The notes: a model not told the origin generated them from the sequence alone. Shown: positions 34,398 to 43,018, counted from the first letter of the stretch. The stretch is 64,000 nt of DNA from Microthrixaceae bacterium (GCA_020637215.1 JACJWI010000004.1:186001-250000), one strand, 5' to 3'. Numbers and translations: made by a program.

Positions 34398-34422
34398 GAC
34401 GGGGCCCGGAAAGGGCCCCGTC
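34398..34422. other. Hairpin in the 34368-34732 gap
   Basis: GACGGGGCCC and GGGCCCCGTC form a perfect 10-bp stem with a 5-nt loop, near the -10 element of the SDR-P450 operon. It may end transcription from SurE, which runs toward it on the same strand. The remainder of the 365-bp gap (to 34732) holds nothing I can assign; its middle (about 34590-34700) is less GC-rich than neighbouring genes. Confidence 0.5.
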
Positions 34423-34732
34423 GTCGATCATCTCCCCCTCGGGGTGGCCGTAGGTGCCGACGGTCGACGGTCACCACGTGACCGCTCCCGTCGGAACCGG
34501 ACCGACCACGTCGTCGTTCCGGACACCCCGGTGCCCCCAGGCCCCTGCTCGCACCGGACAACGGTGCGGTTCGCATCGCCACGCGAACTCGGGATCCACC
34601 AGAACACAAACCTGAACCAGGGTCAACACCTTCCGGGGTCTGGGCTACGCCGATTCACCCGGCCCGACCCGAAGATCCCACGTACCGTCTCCGACCACCC
34701 GCCGAGGGTGGGCATCGGGTGGTGCAATCCGG

Positions 34733-35614
34733 TCAGCCCATTCCGATGTCGGAGATCGAGGCCCACCCGCCGGCGATGGCCCCGTTGTCGTCGGTCGGCG
34801 CCGGAGGTGCCGGAGCGCTGCAGTCGACCGGGTTCAGGTCGGCCGGGGGCTGAGACGACGCCGGCACCTCGACCAGTCCCCGGGGGGTGCCCGCGGAGCA
34901 GGCCGGGACGTTGATGTTGGTCACCGACGCCGGCGTCGTGGCCATCGACCCGTCGAGCAGCGCGGCGCGGTGCTCCTCGATCCACTTCACCGCGAGTGCG
35001 GCCGCCTCGGCGTAGCCCTCGGCGTCGTTGATCCCGGCCGAGACGGCCAGCGCGGGGATCCCACGCTGGGCGCCGGCACGGGCGGCGCCCACCGTGCCCG
35101 ACAGGGCGATGAACGCCCCGATGTTCTGCCCGGAGTTCACGCCGGTCACCACCAGCTGCGGCTTCTGCTCGATCCCGCCGTCGAGCGCCCACGCCACAGA
35201 GTCGGCGGGGAACCCGGCGACACCGGTGGCGTCGGTGCCGCTGATCATCGTGGTGGGCGTCGCGGTCAGCTCCCCGGGGGTGGTCTTGCCGCCGGCACCG
35301 CTCTGGTTGGTCGCCGGCGCCGACACGATCACCTCGGTGTCGGGCATCTTCTTCAGGGCGTTGACCAGGGCGTCGATCCCCTCGGCCCCGACGCCGTCGT
35401 CGTTGCTGACCAGGATCGTCAGCTTCTTCGGCGCCGTCGTGGTCGTCTTCTCGGTCGCGGTCGTCGTCGGCGATGAGTCGTCATCCGAACTGCACGCTGC
35501 CACCAGTCCGACCAGCGCCACTACGGCGAGCACGGCGACGGCGCCGCGAGCGGGGCGTAAGAGCCTCCCGGACCCTCGACGACGCACGCTCGTGGACGGA
35601 TCGGTCGACGGCAT
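34733..35614 (-). CDS. SurE-domain lipoprotein (predicted nucleotidase)
   Basis: 293 residues. Lipoprotein signal with lipobox LVAAC (Cys41) and a Thr-rich linker, then a SurE-like phosphatase domain. ILVSNDDGVGAEGI at ~67-80 supplies the metal-binding Asp pair, and NQSGAGGKTT and VTGVNSGQNIG match SurE loops. Cytoplasmic SurE cleaves 5' and 3' nucleoside monophosphates; this copy should be outside the membrane, perhaps scavenging nucleotides or phosphate. A ribosome site (AGGGG) precedes the ATG. The last ~50 residues are Pro/Ser/Ala-rich. Confidence 0.85.
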   Translation of the reverse strand: MPSTDPSTSVRRRGSGRLLRPARGAVAVLAVVALVGLVAACSSDDDSSPTTTATEKTTTTAPKKLTILVSNDDGVGAEGIDALVNALKKMPDTEVIVSAPATNQSGAGGKTTPGELTATPTTMISGTDATGVAGFPADSVAWALDGGIEQKPQLVVTGVNSGQNIGAFIALSGTVGAARAGAQRGIPALAVSAGINDAEGYAEAAALAVKWIEEHRAALLDGSMATTPASVTNINVPACSAGTPRGLVEVPASSQPPADLNPVDCSAPAPPAPTDDNGAIAGGWASISDIGMG

Positions 35615-35662
35615 CGGACTGCACCCCCTGTGGCGGCGACCCCCCTGGCCGCTCGGACCGCC

Positions 35663-35672
35663 ACGCTACCGT
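35663..35672. promoter_or_regulatory. Overlapping divergent -10 elements (SurE / MBL)
   Basis: ACGCTACCGT contains TACCGT on the plus strand (35667-35672), 7 nt before the MBL ATG at 35680, and TAGCGT on the minus strand (35663-35668), facing the SurE gene with a leader of about 45 nt. The two boxes share the central TA. Confidence 0.5.
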
Positions 35673-35679
35673 GGCCGCC

Positions 35680-36531
35680 ATGTTGGTCACGTTGCTCGGC
35701 ACCGGTTCTCCCCTCCCCGACCCGGAGCGTGCCGGGCCCGCCACGCTGGTGCGGGCGGGAGGACTGGACCTGCTGTTCGACTGCGGTCGGGGCGTCCTCA
35801 TGCGACTCGCCGCGGCGGGTTCGGGTCCCACGGCGTTGGCGACGGTGTTCCTCACCCACCTGCACTCCGACCACACCTCCGACCTCAACGACGTGATCAC
35901 CACCCGGTGGGTCATGTCCATGGCGCCGTCCCCGCTCACGCTGGTCGGTCCCCCCGGGACGCAGGCCGTCGTCGACCGGACCCTCGAGATGCTGAGCGAC
36001 GACATCGGCTACCGCATCGCGCATCACGACGACCTGACCGAGGGACCGCAGGTGCACGTGATCGAGGTGCTCGACGGTCCGGTCGAGCTACCGGCGCTGG
36101 CCGCTGCGGGCGTCGCGGTGACCGCGGCGCCGACCGACCACCGTCCGGTGACCCCGACCGTCGGCTACCGGATCGAACACGACGGTCGCTCTGCGGTGAT
36201 CGCGGGAGACACCGTGCCCTGTGAGGGGCTCGACCGCCTGGTTGCGGGAGCGGGCGTCTACGTGCAGACCGTGATCCGCGAGGACGTGATCGCCCAGATC
36301 CCCCTGGCCCGCCTCCAGGACGTGTGCGACTACCACTCGACGGTGACCCAGGCCGCGCAGACCGCGGCGAGGGCCGGCATCGGGACGCTCGTGCTCACCC
36401 ACATGGTGCCGGCACCGCCACCGGGCGGAGCCCAGGAGTGGATCGACGTCGCGACCGCGCACTTCGGCGGGACCGTCCTCGCCCCCGACGACCTCACCGC
36501 CGTCGAGGTGCGTCCCGCGACGGCGGGTTGA
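35680..36531 (+). CDS. MBL-fold metallohydrolase (RNase Z/arylsulfatase-like)
   Basis: 283 residues with metallo-beta-lactamase fold. MLVTLLGTGSPLPDPERAGP begins as in RNase Z relatives; FLTHLHSDHTSDLNDVI is the HxHxDH zinc motif; AVIAGDTVPCEGLDRL gives the bridging Asp; LVLTHMVP gives the late His. Likely a phosphodiesterase, sulfatase or lactonase of unknown substrate. ATG is probably leaderless. Confidence 0.88.
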   Translation: MLVTLLGTGSPLPDPERAGPATLVRAGGLDLLFDCGRGVLMRLAAAGSGPTALATVFLTHLHSDHTSDLNDVITTRWVMSMAPSPLTLVGPPGTQAVVDRTLEMLSDDIGYRIAHHDDLTEGPQVHVIEVLDGPVELPALAAAGVAVTAAPTDHRPVTPTVGYRIEHDGRSAVIAGDTVPCEGLDRLVAGAGVYVQTVIREDVIAQIPLARLQDVCDYHSTVTQAAQTAARAGIGTLVLTHMVPAPPPGGAQEWIDVATAHFGGTVLAPDDLTAVEVRPATAG

Positions 36532-36632
36532 TCCCGACCGGTTCCGGCGTTCGCGTTCCGATCAGCCCCAACTCGGTGATCCGGCGATAGGTTGACCCCG
36601 ACCGATTCGGCCGAGACCCGAGGAGCCCCGAC

Positions 36633-37004
36633 ATGTCCGTCCGCCGCCAGCCCAGCCTGCTCTGGAGGATCCTCGTCACCCTCGGGATCGTGACCCTGAC
36701 CGCCGCTGCGTGCAGCGACCCGGTGTGGGAGAAGGTCGAGGACACCGTCGGCGACACCGTGCCGCGTTCGACGATCCGATCGATCCTCGTCGGACTGCTC
36801 GCCGTGCACTCCCTGGAGTCGCTCCTCGTGTGGCGCTCCGCCCGGCGCCGCGGTGACGCCGGTCCGTTCCGCTGGGCCCTGGCCACCTTCGTGTGGGGCT
36901 TCCCGGTGATGGGCCGCCTGCGCCGCTCCCGCAAGGCCGAGGACATGGCGCTCGAGGCGGTCGCCCTGGCCGACGAGGCCCTCGCGTTGGCCGACGCGGC
37001 CTGA
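36633..37004 (+). CDS. Small membrane protein of unknown function
   Basis: 123 residues. A hydrophobic N-terminal helix (LLWRILVTLGIVTLTAAACS), which could be an anchor or lipoprotein signal, is followed by TIRSILVGLLAVHSLESLLV, an Arg-rich loop (WRSARRRGDAG), a third hydrophobic stretch (FRWALATFVWGFPVMGRLRR), and an Ala/Leu/Glu-rich tail that may be a short coiled coil. GAGGAG precedes the ATG. I do not recognise a named family. Converges with menB across a hairpin. Confidence 0.65.
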   Translation: MSVRRQPSLLWRILVTLGIVTLTAAACSDPVWEKVEDTVGDTVPRSTIRSILVGLLAVHSLESLLVWRSARRRGDAGPFRWALATFVWGFPVMGRLRRSRKAEDMALEAVALADEALALADAA

Positions 37005-37037
37005 TCCTCCCGCCCTCGTCCCGTTCCGGGGCGCGGA

Positions 37038-37056
37038 ATCGACAGGACGTGTCGAT
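37038..37056. terminator. Hairpin between convergent genes (before menB end)
   Basis: ATCGACA and TGTCGAT form a 7-bp stem with a 5-nt loop in the 80-bp convergent gap. No T-run. Confidence 0.4.
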
Positions 37057-37084
37057 CGCGACCCCAGTGTTCGGTATGCCGGGG

Positions 37085-38077
37085 TCAGAAGTGCCAGGGG
37101 AACGGCGACCAGTCCGGGTCGCGTCGCTCCAGGAACGAGTCGCGACCTTCGGCCGCCTCGTCGGTCATGTAGGCCAGGCGGGTCGCCTCCCCGGCGAACA
37201 CCTGCTGGCCGACCAGGCCGTCGTCGATCAGGTTCAAGCTGAACTTCAGCATGCGCTGGGCGGTCGGAGACTTGCCCATGACCTTCCTCCCCCAGTCGAG
37301 CGCCACCCGCTCCAGGTCCTGGTGGTCGACCACGGCGTTCACCATGCCCATGCGGTGGGCGTCCTCGGCCGAGTACTCGTCGCCCAGGAAGAAGATCTCC
37401 CGAGCGAACTTCTGACCGACCTGACGAGCCAGGTACGCAGAGCCGAACCCACCGTCGAAGCTGGCGACGTCCGCGTCGGTCTGCTTGAAGCGGGCGTGCT
37501 CGCGGCTGGCGAGCGTGAGGTCGCTGACCACATGGAGGCTGTGGCCGCCGCCGGCGGCCCACCCGGGCACGACGCAGATGACCACCTTGGGCATCACCCG
37601 GATCAGCCGCTGGACTTCGAGGATGTGCAGCCGACCCGAGCGGGCCGGGTCGATGGCCTCGGCGGTCAGTCCCGGGTCGCCCGACGCGTCCTCGACGGTG
37701 TAGCGGTACCCGTCGCGTCCCCGGATGCGCTGGTCCCCTCCGGAGCAGAAGGCCCAGCCCCCGTCCTTGGGTGACGGCCCGTTGCCTGTCAGCAGGACGC
37801 ACCCCACGTCCGGGCTCTGGCGGGCGTGGTCGAGCACCCGGTAGAGCTGGTCGACGGTGCGCGGCCGGAAGGCGTTGCGGACCTCGGGTCGGTTGAACGC
37901 AACCCGAACCACCCCGACGTCGACCGCCCGGTGGTAGGTGATGTCGTCGAGGTCCTCGAAGCCGGGCACCGGCGCCCACGCCTCGGGATCGAAGATCTCC
38001 GACACGGCCGGGGCAGAACCGCCCGGTCCGCTGGGGTCGAGTTCGTCGGAACGGGGCTCGGGGCGTCGATCGGACAT
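37085..38077 (-). CDS. menB: 1,4-dihydroxy-2-naphthoyl-CoA synthase
   Basis: 330 residues, crotonase fold. MenB closes the ring of o-succinylbenzoyl-CoA in menaquinone synthesis. Diagnostic segments: GPSPKDGGWAFCSGGDQRIR, VVPGWAAGGGHSLHVVSDLT, and FKQTDADVASFDGGFGSAYL, which includes the catalytic Asp and Ser/Gly loop. The N-terminal acidic extension (about 25 residues) is longer than usual. Divergent from a hotdog thioesterase that could act on its product. A CAGACT box lies 6 nt before the ATG. Confidence 0.94.
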   Translation of the reverse strand: MSDRRPEPRSDELDPSGPGGSAPAVSEIFDPEAWAPVPGFEDLDDITYHRAVDVGVVRVAFNRPEVRNAFRPRTVDQLYRVLDHARQSPDVGCVLLTGNGPSPKDGGWAFCSGGDQRIRGRDGYRYTVEDASGDPGLTAEAIDPARSGRLHILEVQRLIRVMPKVVICVVPGWAAGGGHSLHVVSDLTLASREHARFKQTDADVASFDGGFGSAYLARQVGQKFAREIFFLGDEYSAEDAHRMGMVNAVVDHQDLERVALDWGRKVMGKSPTAQRMLKFSLNLIDDGLVGQQVFAGEATRLAYMTDEAAEGRDSFLERRDPDWSPFPWHF

Positions 38078-38143
38078 GAGCAGAGTCTGTCAGGCGCCAC
38101 CGGCCGTCCCGAGACGACGCGCCGAGCAGCGCGAAGCTGTGCC

Positions 38144-38551
38144 ATGACCGATCCCGTCGCCACCGAATCGCTGCGCGAGCTGATGCCGCTCGGCGCGCTC
38201 CTGCAGTTCTCCGTGCTGAGCAGCACAGCCGAGCAGGTCGTGCTCAGCGCACCGTGGCAGCCCGAGCACTGCACCACGGGCGGGATCCTTCACGGCGGCT
38301 ACATGATGGCGCTCGCCGATGCAGCCGGCGCGCTGTGCGCGTTCAAGAACCTCCCGCCCGACACGTGGACGTCCACGATCGAGTCGAAGACCAACATGAT
38401 CCGCGCCGTCGCCTCCGGGACGGTGACCGCGACGAGCACTCCGGTCCACGTCGGGCGCACGACGATCGTCGTGCAGACCGACCTCACCCGCGACGACGGC
38501 AAGCTGGCGGCGCGCACCACCCAGACCCAGGCGGTGATGTCCGCGAGCTGA
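38144..38551 (+). CDS. PaaI-type hotdog thioesterase
   Basis: 135 residues, hotdog fold. HCTTGGILHGGYMMALADAA is the conserved helix with the catalytic region; VGRTTIVVQTDLTRDDGKL is the last strand pair. It hydrolyses an acyl-CoA. Because it is divergent from menB with a gap of 66 bp, a role as the DHNA-CoA thioesterase of menaquinone synthesis is plausible, but that is inferred from position only. Confidence 0.85.
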   Translation: MTDPVATESLRELMPLGALLQFSVLSSTAEQVVLSAPWQPEHCTTGGILHGGYMMALADAAGALCAFKNLPPDTWTSTIESKTNMIRAVASGTVTATSTPVHVGRTTIVVQTDLTRDDGKLAARTTQTQAVMSAS

Positions 38552-38635
38552 GCAGGAGGAACGAGCGAGCTACCGCTGCGAGCGCGACCCGCGCTGCGGC
38601 GGCCCAGCCGTCAGCTGACGCGGGGCTCAGCTCGC
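38543..38635. terminator. Long inverted repeat spanning both convergent gene ends
   Basis: GCGAGCTGAGC (38543-38553) and GCTCAGCTCGC (38625-38635) are perfect complements. They contain the last codons and stops of the thioesterase and DUF167 genes. The interior has further GC-rich imperfect stems. Confidence 0.45.
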
Positions 38636-38905
38636 AGGATCAGCGAGTTCGGCCAGACGAGCCCGGAGCCCGGCCTCGTCACCGTCGATCTCCACCCGTT
38701 TGCGGCGCGCCCCGTGGCCTCCGACGATGGTGACCGCGGATCGGGCCACCCCGAACGCGTCGGCGAGCAGTCGACGCACCGCCTCGTTGGCACGACCGTC
38801 GACCGGCGGGGCCGACACCCGGACCGCCAGCGCCCCGTCGAACGTGCCGTCGATCGCGTCGCGGCGACCACCGGGTCGCACGTGCACGGCCAAGGTCAGG
38901 CTCAT
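38627..38905 (-). CDS. DUF167 (YggU) family protein
   Basis: 92-residue small basic protein. The family core is visible: LAVHVRPGGRRDAIDG, ALAVRVSAPPVDGRANEAVR and GGHGARRKRVEIDG. Function of DUF167 is not settled. Its ATG overlaps the LLM oxidoreductase stop by 4 nt, so it is translated with it. Confidence 0.88.
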   Translation of the reverse strand: MSLTLAVHVRPGGRRDAIDGTFDGALAVRVSAPPVDGRANEAVRRLLADAFGVARSAVTIVGGHGARRKRVEIDGDEAGLRARLAELADPAS

Positions 38906-39936
38906 CGGGCCACCGCATCGACAGCAGCCGCGGCCTCCCCGTGCAGGGCGTCGACCAGCTCGACCAGCAGGTCGTCGGCCATGGCGTAGGGCATGTAGAT
39001 GCAGACCCGACGGCAGTCCCCGGCGTAGCGACGGTGCACCAGGGATGCGACCTGCGCCGGTGTCCCCCGGACCGCGACCGTGGACAACAGGTCGTCGTCG
39101 ATCAGGTCGCCGAGCGCGTCCCAGCGGCCCTCCCGCGTCAGCTGCTGGGCGCGGGGTTGGAGGTCGCCCCGCCCGGCACGTTCGAAGACCGGACGGTAGG
39201 CGGGGGTCGACACGTAGAAGCCGAGCAGCGCCCGGCACCCGGCATCGGCGACCGCCTGCTCGGCCGCGTCGCGGCCGCAGCACACGATCAGCTCCGGGAG
39301 CACCTCCAACGGCCCCAGCCGACTCGGGCGGTCGGTCCGACCCCGATCCACCGCCGGCAGGGTGACCTCGGTGAAGAACTCCTCCGAGGTCACCGGCATG
39401 ACCGCCAGCGCGTCGGCCACCTCGGCGGCCATCGCGGTCAGGCGCGGACCGAGCGCACCGACGGCGATGCGGGGCGGGCCGGCGGGGTGCGGCGGCGGCG
39501 AGAACATCGGCGACATCCGGGTGTGGGTCCGGAACGGGCCCCGGTGCTCGAGCGGCACGCCGTCTTGCCAGGTGCGGAACACCGAGCGCACCGCCTCGAC
39601 GGCGTCGCGCATCCGTTCGACCGGACGGTCGAAGTCCACCCCGAAGCGACCCTCGATGTGCGGGCGGACCTGGGTGCCCAGACCCAACGTGCAGCGACCG
39701 CCGGACAGGACGTGCAGGTCCCAGGCCGCGTGGGCCATGTGCACCGCGTTGCGGGGGAAGGCGATCGCCACGTTGGTCATGACCGACAGGTCGGTCGCGG
39801 CTGCGGCAAGGGCCAACGGGATGAAGACGTCGTGGGGACCTTCGAAGGTGAACACCCCGTCGACGCCCGCAGCCTCGAGTCGACGGGCCTCCGATCCGGC
39901 GTCCTCCAGTCCGTAGACCGCGGCGAGCACCTCCAT
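38902..39936 (-). CDS. F420-dependent LLM-class oxidoreductase (TIGR03617-like)
   Basis: 344 residues from the ATG at 39936; two in-frame GTG codons lie directly upstream, and a GGGGG stretch serves as ribosome site for any of them. Luciferase-like TIM-barrel pattern: VFTFEGPHDVFIPLALAAAA, LSGGRCTLGLGTQVRPHIEG, PPRIAVGALGPRLTAMAAEV. Such proteins bind coenzyme F420 in Actinobacteria and reduce or oxidise unknown substrates. Followed by overlapping DUF167. Confidence 0.88.
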   Translation of the reverse strand: MEVLAAVYGLEDAGSEARRLEAAGVDGVFTFEGPHDVFIPLALAAAATDLSVMTNVAIAFPRNAVHMAHAAWDLHVLSGGRCTLGLGTQVRPHIEGRFGVDFDRPVERMRDAVEAVRSVFRTWQDGVPLEHRGPFRTHTRMSPMFSPPPHPAGPPRIAVGALGPRLTAMAAEVADALAVMPVTSEEFFTEVTLPAVDRGRTDRPSRLGPLEVLPELIVCCGRDAAEQAVADAGCRALLGFYVSTPAYRPVFERAGRGDLQPRAQQLTREGRWDALGDLIDDDLLSTVAVRGTPAQVASLVHRRYAGDCRRVCIYMPYAMADDLLVELVDALHGEAAAAVDAVAR

Positions 39937-39979
39937 CACCACCCCCCGACCGTGCGGGGCGGCAGGACCGGGACCGCGC

Positions 39980-41689
39980 TCAAGCTCGAGCCGAGCGGAC
40001 CAGTCGACCGGGGCGGGACCCGGTGGACTCGTCGTCGAGTCGGACCGGCTCCCCGGCGCAGATGGTGGCGGCGAACCCGGTGGCCCGCTGGATCAGCCGC
40101 CGACCTCCGGCCGGCAGGTCGTGGACCATCTCGGGCGGGGACAGGCGCAGGCCGTCCAGGTCGATGACGTTGAGGTCGGCCCGGAGTCCCGGGGCCACCA
40201 CCCCGCGGTCGTCGAATCCGTAGAGCGCTGCGGTCCGGCTCGTCTGCATGGCCACGACCTGCTCGAGGGTGAAGCGGGCGCCGCGGTCGCGGTCACGGGA
40301 CCAGTGGGTGAGCATGTAGGTCGGGAGGCTGGCGTCGCAGAGGATGCCGCAGTGGGCCCCGCCGTCGCCCAGACCGAGGACCGTGTCGTCGCGGTCGAGC
40401 ATCTCGCGCATGGCCTCGAAGTCGCCGTGGGAGTAGCCGAGCATCGGGAAGTAGAGGAGCTCGGTGCCGTCACGGCCGAGCATCAGGTCGTAGGTGACCT
40501 CTTCGGGCCGTCGACCCTCCCGCGCCGCGATGGCGGCGACGCTGCGTTCGGGAGCAGGTTCGTAGTCGGGCGGGTCGCCGAGGGGGAACAGCTTCTGGAA
40601 GCTCGACAGGAGATAGGCGCCGAAGCCGGACCGGGTGACCTCCTCGGAGAGGATCGCCTCACGTCGCTCGGGCGTGCGCAGCTCGGCGACACGCTCGGCC
40701 AGGGGCAGATGGGCGATCTCGCGGTACGCCCTGTGGGTGATGAACGGGTGCACCGACGACTCGAACCCGAACAGCAGGCACGCCGGGCGCCCGGCGACCT
40801 GCGGGACGATGCGCGCCCCGGCGGCGTTCGCGTCCGCGGCCCGGTCGAGCAGCTCTCGCCACTGTTCGGGTCGGACGTCGTTCTGGAGGCATCCGAAGGT
40901 GACCGGACGCCCGGTTCGCCGCGAGATCTCGATCATCCAGTCGAACTCGGGCGTGGGGTCGATCATGTCGCTGGCCACACCGAACACGCCGGTGCCCGCC
41001 GCGCCGAGCGCGTCGCCCAGCCCGAGGAGCTCCTCGACCTCGGCGGTGGTGCCGGCGGCCAGCTCGCCGTCCTTGGCCCGGTGCAGGACGGTGCGGGTGG
41101 TGGTGAAGCCGACCGCACCGGCCCGCAGCCCCTCCTCGACCAGCTTGGACATGAGTGCGATGTCCTCGGCGGAGGCCGGTTCGTTGGCCGCGCCCCGCTC
41201 CCCCATCACGTAGCCGCGGACCGCACCGTGGGGGATCTGGGCCGCGACGTCCATGACCCGGGGCATCGAGTCGAGCTCGTCGAGGTACTCGGGGAACGAC
41301 TCCCAGTTCCAGCTCATCCCCTCGGCCAGGGCGGTGCCGGGGATGTCCTCGACTCCCTCCATCAGCTGGATCAGCCAGTCCCGACGGGCCGGGTCCGCGG
41401 GAGCGAAGCCGACGCCGCAGTTGCCCATGACCACGGTGGTGACGCCGTGCCAGCCCGACGGAGTCATCTCTGGGTCCCAGGTGGCCTGCCCGTCGTAGTG
41501 GGTGTGGATGTCGACGAAGCCAGGTGTGACCAGACGGCCGTCCGCGTCGATCTCGCGGTGACCGGCGGACCCCTGACCCGGTTCGGTCACCCCGACGATG
41601 CGGTCGCCGTCGACGACGACGTCGGCAGGTCGCGCCGGTGCCCCCGTGCCGTCGACGAGCAGCCCGTTGCGGATGGTCAGATCGGCCAC
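39980..41689 (-). CDS. Amidohydrolase (N-acyl-D-amino-acid deacylase-like)
   Basis: 569 residues. Metal-binding HxH is in PGFVDIHTHYDGQATWDPEM; VVMGNCGVGFAP and LGLGDGGAHCGILCD (late Asp) are typical of D-aminoacylase-type amidohydrolases. The C-terminus carries FDDRGVVAPGLRADLNVIDL, the usual beta-sandwich segment. It probably hydrolyses an N-acyl amino acid or cyclic amide. GTG start at 41689 with GGGGGA upstream; a longer frame would run through palindrome copy 3 and is rejected. Next gene upstream on the strand is another amidohydrolase. Confidence 0.88.
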   Translation of the reverse strand: MADLTIRNGLLVDGTGAPARPADVVVDGDRIVGVTEPGQGSAGHREIDADGRLVTPGFVDIHTHYDGQATWDPEMTPSGWHGVTTVVMGNCGVGFAPADPARRDWLIQLMEGVEDIPGTALAEGMSWNWESFPEYLDELDSMPRVMDVAAQIPHGAVRGYVMGERGAANEPASAEDIALMSKLVEEGLRAGAVGFTTTRTVLHRAKDGELAAGTTAEVEELLGLGDALGAAGTGVFGVASDMIDPTPEFDWMIEISRRTGRPVTFGCLQNDVRPEQWRELLDRAADANAAGARIVPQVAGRPACLLFGFESSVHPFITHRAYREIAHLPLAERVAELRTPERREAILSEEVTRSGFGAYLLSSFQKLFPLGDPPDYEPAPERSVAAIAAREGRRPEEVTYDLMLGRDGTELLYFPMLGYSHGDFEAMREMLDRDDTVLGLGDGGAHCGILCDASLPTYMLTHWSRDRDRGARFTLEQVVAMQTSRTAALYGFDDRGVVAPGLRADLNVIDLDGLRLSPPEMVHDLPAGGRRLIQRATGFAATICAGEPVRLDDESTGSRPGRLVRSARA

Positions 41690-41696
41690 ACCAGTC

Positions 41697-41762
41697 CCCC
41701 TATCGTTCTGTAGTGCGAGATCCACACGTTCGCCTGGATCTCGCACTACAGAACGATAGGGG
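41697..41762. repeat. Palindromic repeat, copy 3
   Basis: Arms of 28 bp (41697-41724, 41735-41762) and a 10-nt centre. The inner 20 bp of each arm match copies 1 and 2; the outer parts (CCCCTATC) are unique to this copy but still paired. Two changes near the loop (CA for GG) break the inner pairs. It fills the gap between two tandem amidohydrolase genes. Confidence 0.85.
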
Positions 41763-41764
41763 TG

Positions 41765-42940
41765 CTACGGGGTGGCGGGGGCGAGGAGTCCGGCGGCGTT
41801 GTCGTGCAGCACGAGCCGCTGGTCCGCCGCGGACAGCTCCTTGACCTCGGGGAGGTAGTCGAGCGGGCGCGGCATCCCCTCGATGTGGGGCCAGTCGGAA
41901 CCGAACACGACCCGGTCCGCCCCCATCTGCTCGACGACCGACACGACGTCGTCCTCCCAGAACGGGTTGATCCACACCTGGGCCCGGAACATGTCGACGG
42001 GGTCGTCGGGGAACCACCCGGCGACCTTGTGGGCCATCGAGCGCGCCTTGCGGAACAGGTCGGGCAGGAACTCGGCTCCGTTCTCGACCGAGACGATGCG
42101 CAGGTTCGGGTAGCGCACTAGGTGGTTCTCGAGCAGCATCGACAGCAGGAAGTCCTTGATGGCCTGTTCGATGGCGAAGAACTTGATCGACGGGGTGAAC
42201 CCACCCGAGAACGATGCCGAGAACCCGTCGGGGGCGTAGCCGTTGGAGCTGACCCCGCCGTCGCCGGCGTGCAGGACCAGCGGAACCCCCGACTCGTCGA
42301 GCAGCCCCCAGAACCGGGCGAACCGCGGGTCGAACGGCGAGACCCGACCGAGCACCGTGGTCGGCGCGGCGGGGCGCATGACGATCAGCCGGGCGCCGGC
42401 GTCGAGCGCCCACTGCAGCTCGTCGACGGCCCAGTCCGGATCGGCCAGGGTGATGTACGGAGCGGCGAAGATGCGGCCGCGGTGAGCGAAGCCCCAGTCG
42501 TCCTGCACCCAGCGGTTGAACGCCCGGAACGTGACGCAGCATGCCTCGGGGTCGGCGGTGAGCAGCTCCTCGTAGATCATTCCGAGCGTCGGGAACATCC
42601 AGCATGCGGCCAGGCCCTGCTCGTCGAGGGTGGCGACGCGGGCGTCGCGGTCTCGGTACTCGGGTCGGATCGGCTCCCGGTCGGTCAGGAAGCTGAGCGG
42701 GTCACGGCCGTCGGGGTTGCCCCGGAAGTAGTCGTGCATCGCCCCGGCCCGGACGACCGGGTCGAAGGTGGCGTTGGTGACCGCCCGGCTCACCCGGCCG
42801 CCGACCACGTGGTACTTGCGCCCGTCGATGTCGCACCATCGCACGGTGCGGTCCGCCCACGCCGGGTCGCGGTGGCGGGTGAAGGCGTCGAGCGCCTCGT
42901 AGTAGTGGTTGTCGGCGTCGATGACCGGTTCGTCGTGCAC
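41765..42940 (-). CDS. Amidohydrolase-2 family protein (ACMSD-like)
   Basis: 391 residues. The family's first metal motif is altered (VIDADNHYYE in place of DxHxH), common in this actinobacterial subgroup. Later ligands are VPLVLHAGDGG and VVFGSDWPHIEGMPRPL, where Asp and His close the site. Relatives are annotated as amidohydrolases or decarboxylases related to aminocarboxymuconate-semialdehyde decarboxylase. GTG start after GGGGGT. Followed by palindrome copy 3 and a second amidohydrolase. Confidence 0.88.
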   Translation of the reverse strand: MHDEPVIDADNHYYEALDAFTRHRDPAWADRTVRWCDIDGRKYHVVGGRVSRAVTNATFDPVVRAGAMHDYFRGNPDGRDPLSFLTDREPIRPEYRDRDARVATLDEQGLAACWMFPTLGMIYEELLTADPEACCVTFRAFNRWVQDDWGFAHRGRIFAAPYITLADPDWAVDELQWALDAGARLIVMRPAAPTTVLGRVSPFDPRFARFWGLLDESGVPLVLHAGDGGVSSNGYAPDGFSASFSGGFTPSIKFFAIEQAIKDFLLSMLLENHLVRYPNLRIVSVENGAEFLPDLFRKARSMAHKVAGWFPDDPVDMFRAQVWINPFWEDDVVSVVEQMGADRVVFGSDWPHIEGMPRPLDYLPEVKELSAADQRLVLHDNAAGLLAPATP

Positions 42941-43018
42941 GGTGGGACCCCCTGGGACCCACTCTAGGTTCCGCTCCGGCGCCGACGTCCCGGCTGGGAG
43001 GGCCCGACGCGATCGGAC

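Noticed and set aside
41690..41746. N-terminal extension of the amidohydrolase through palindrome copy 3
   Set aside because: The added residues are just a translation of the palindrome; the GTG at 41689 has a ribosome site and gives the normal N-terminus.
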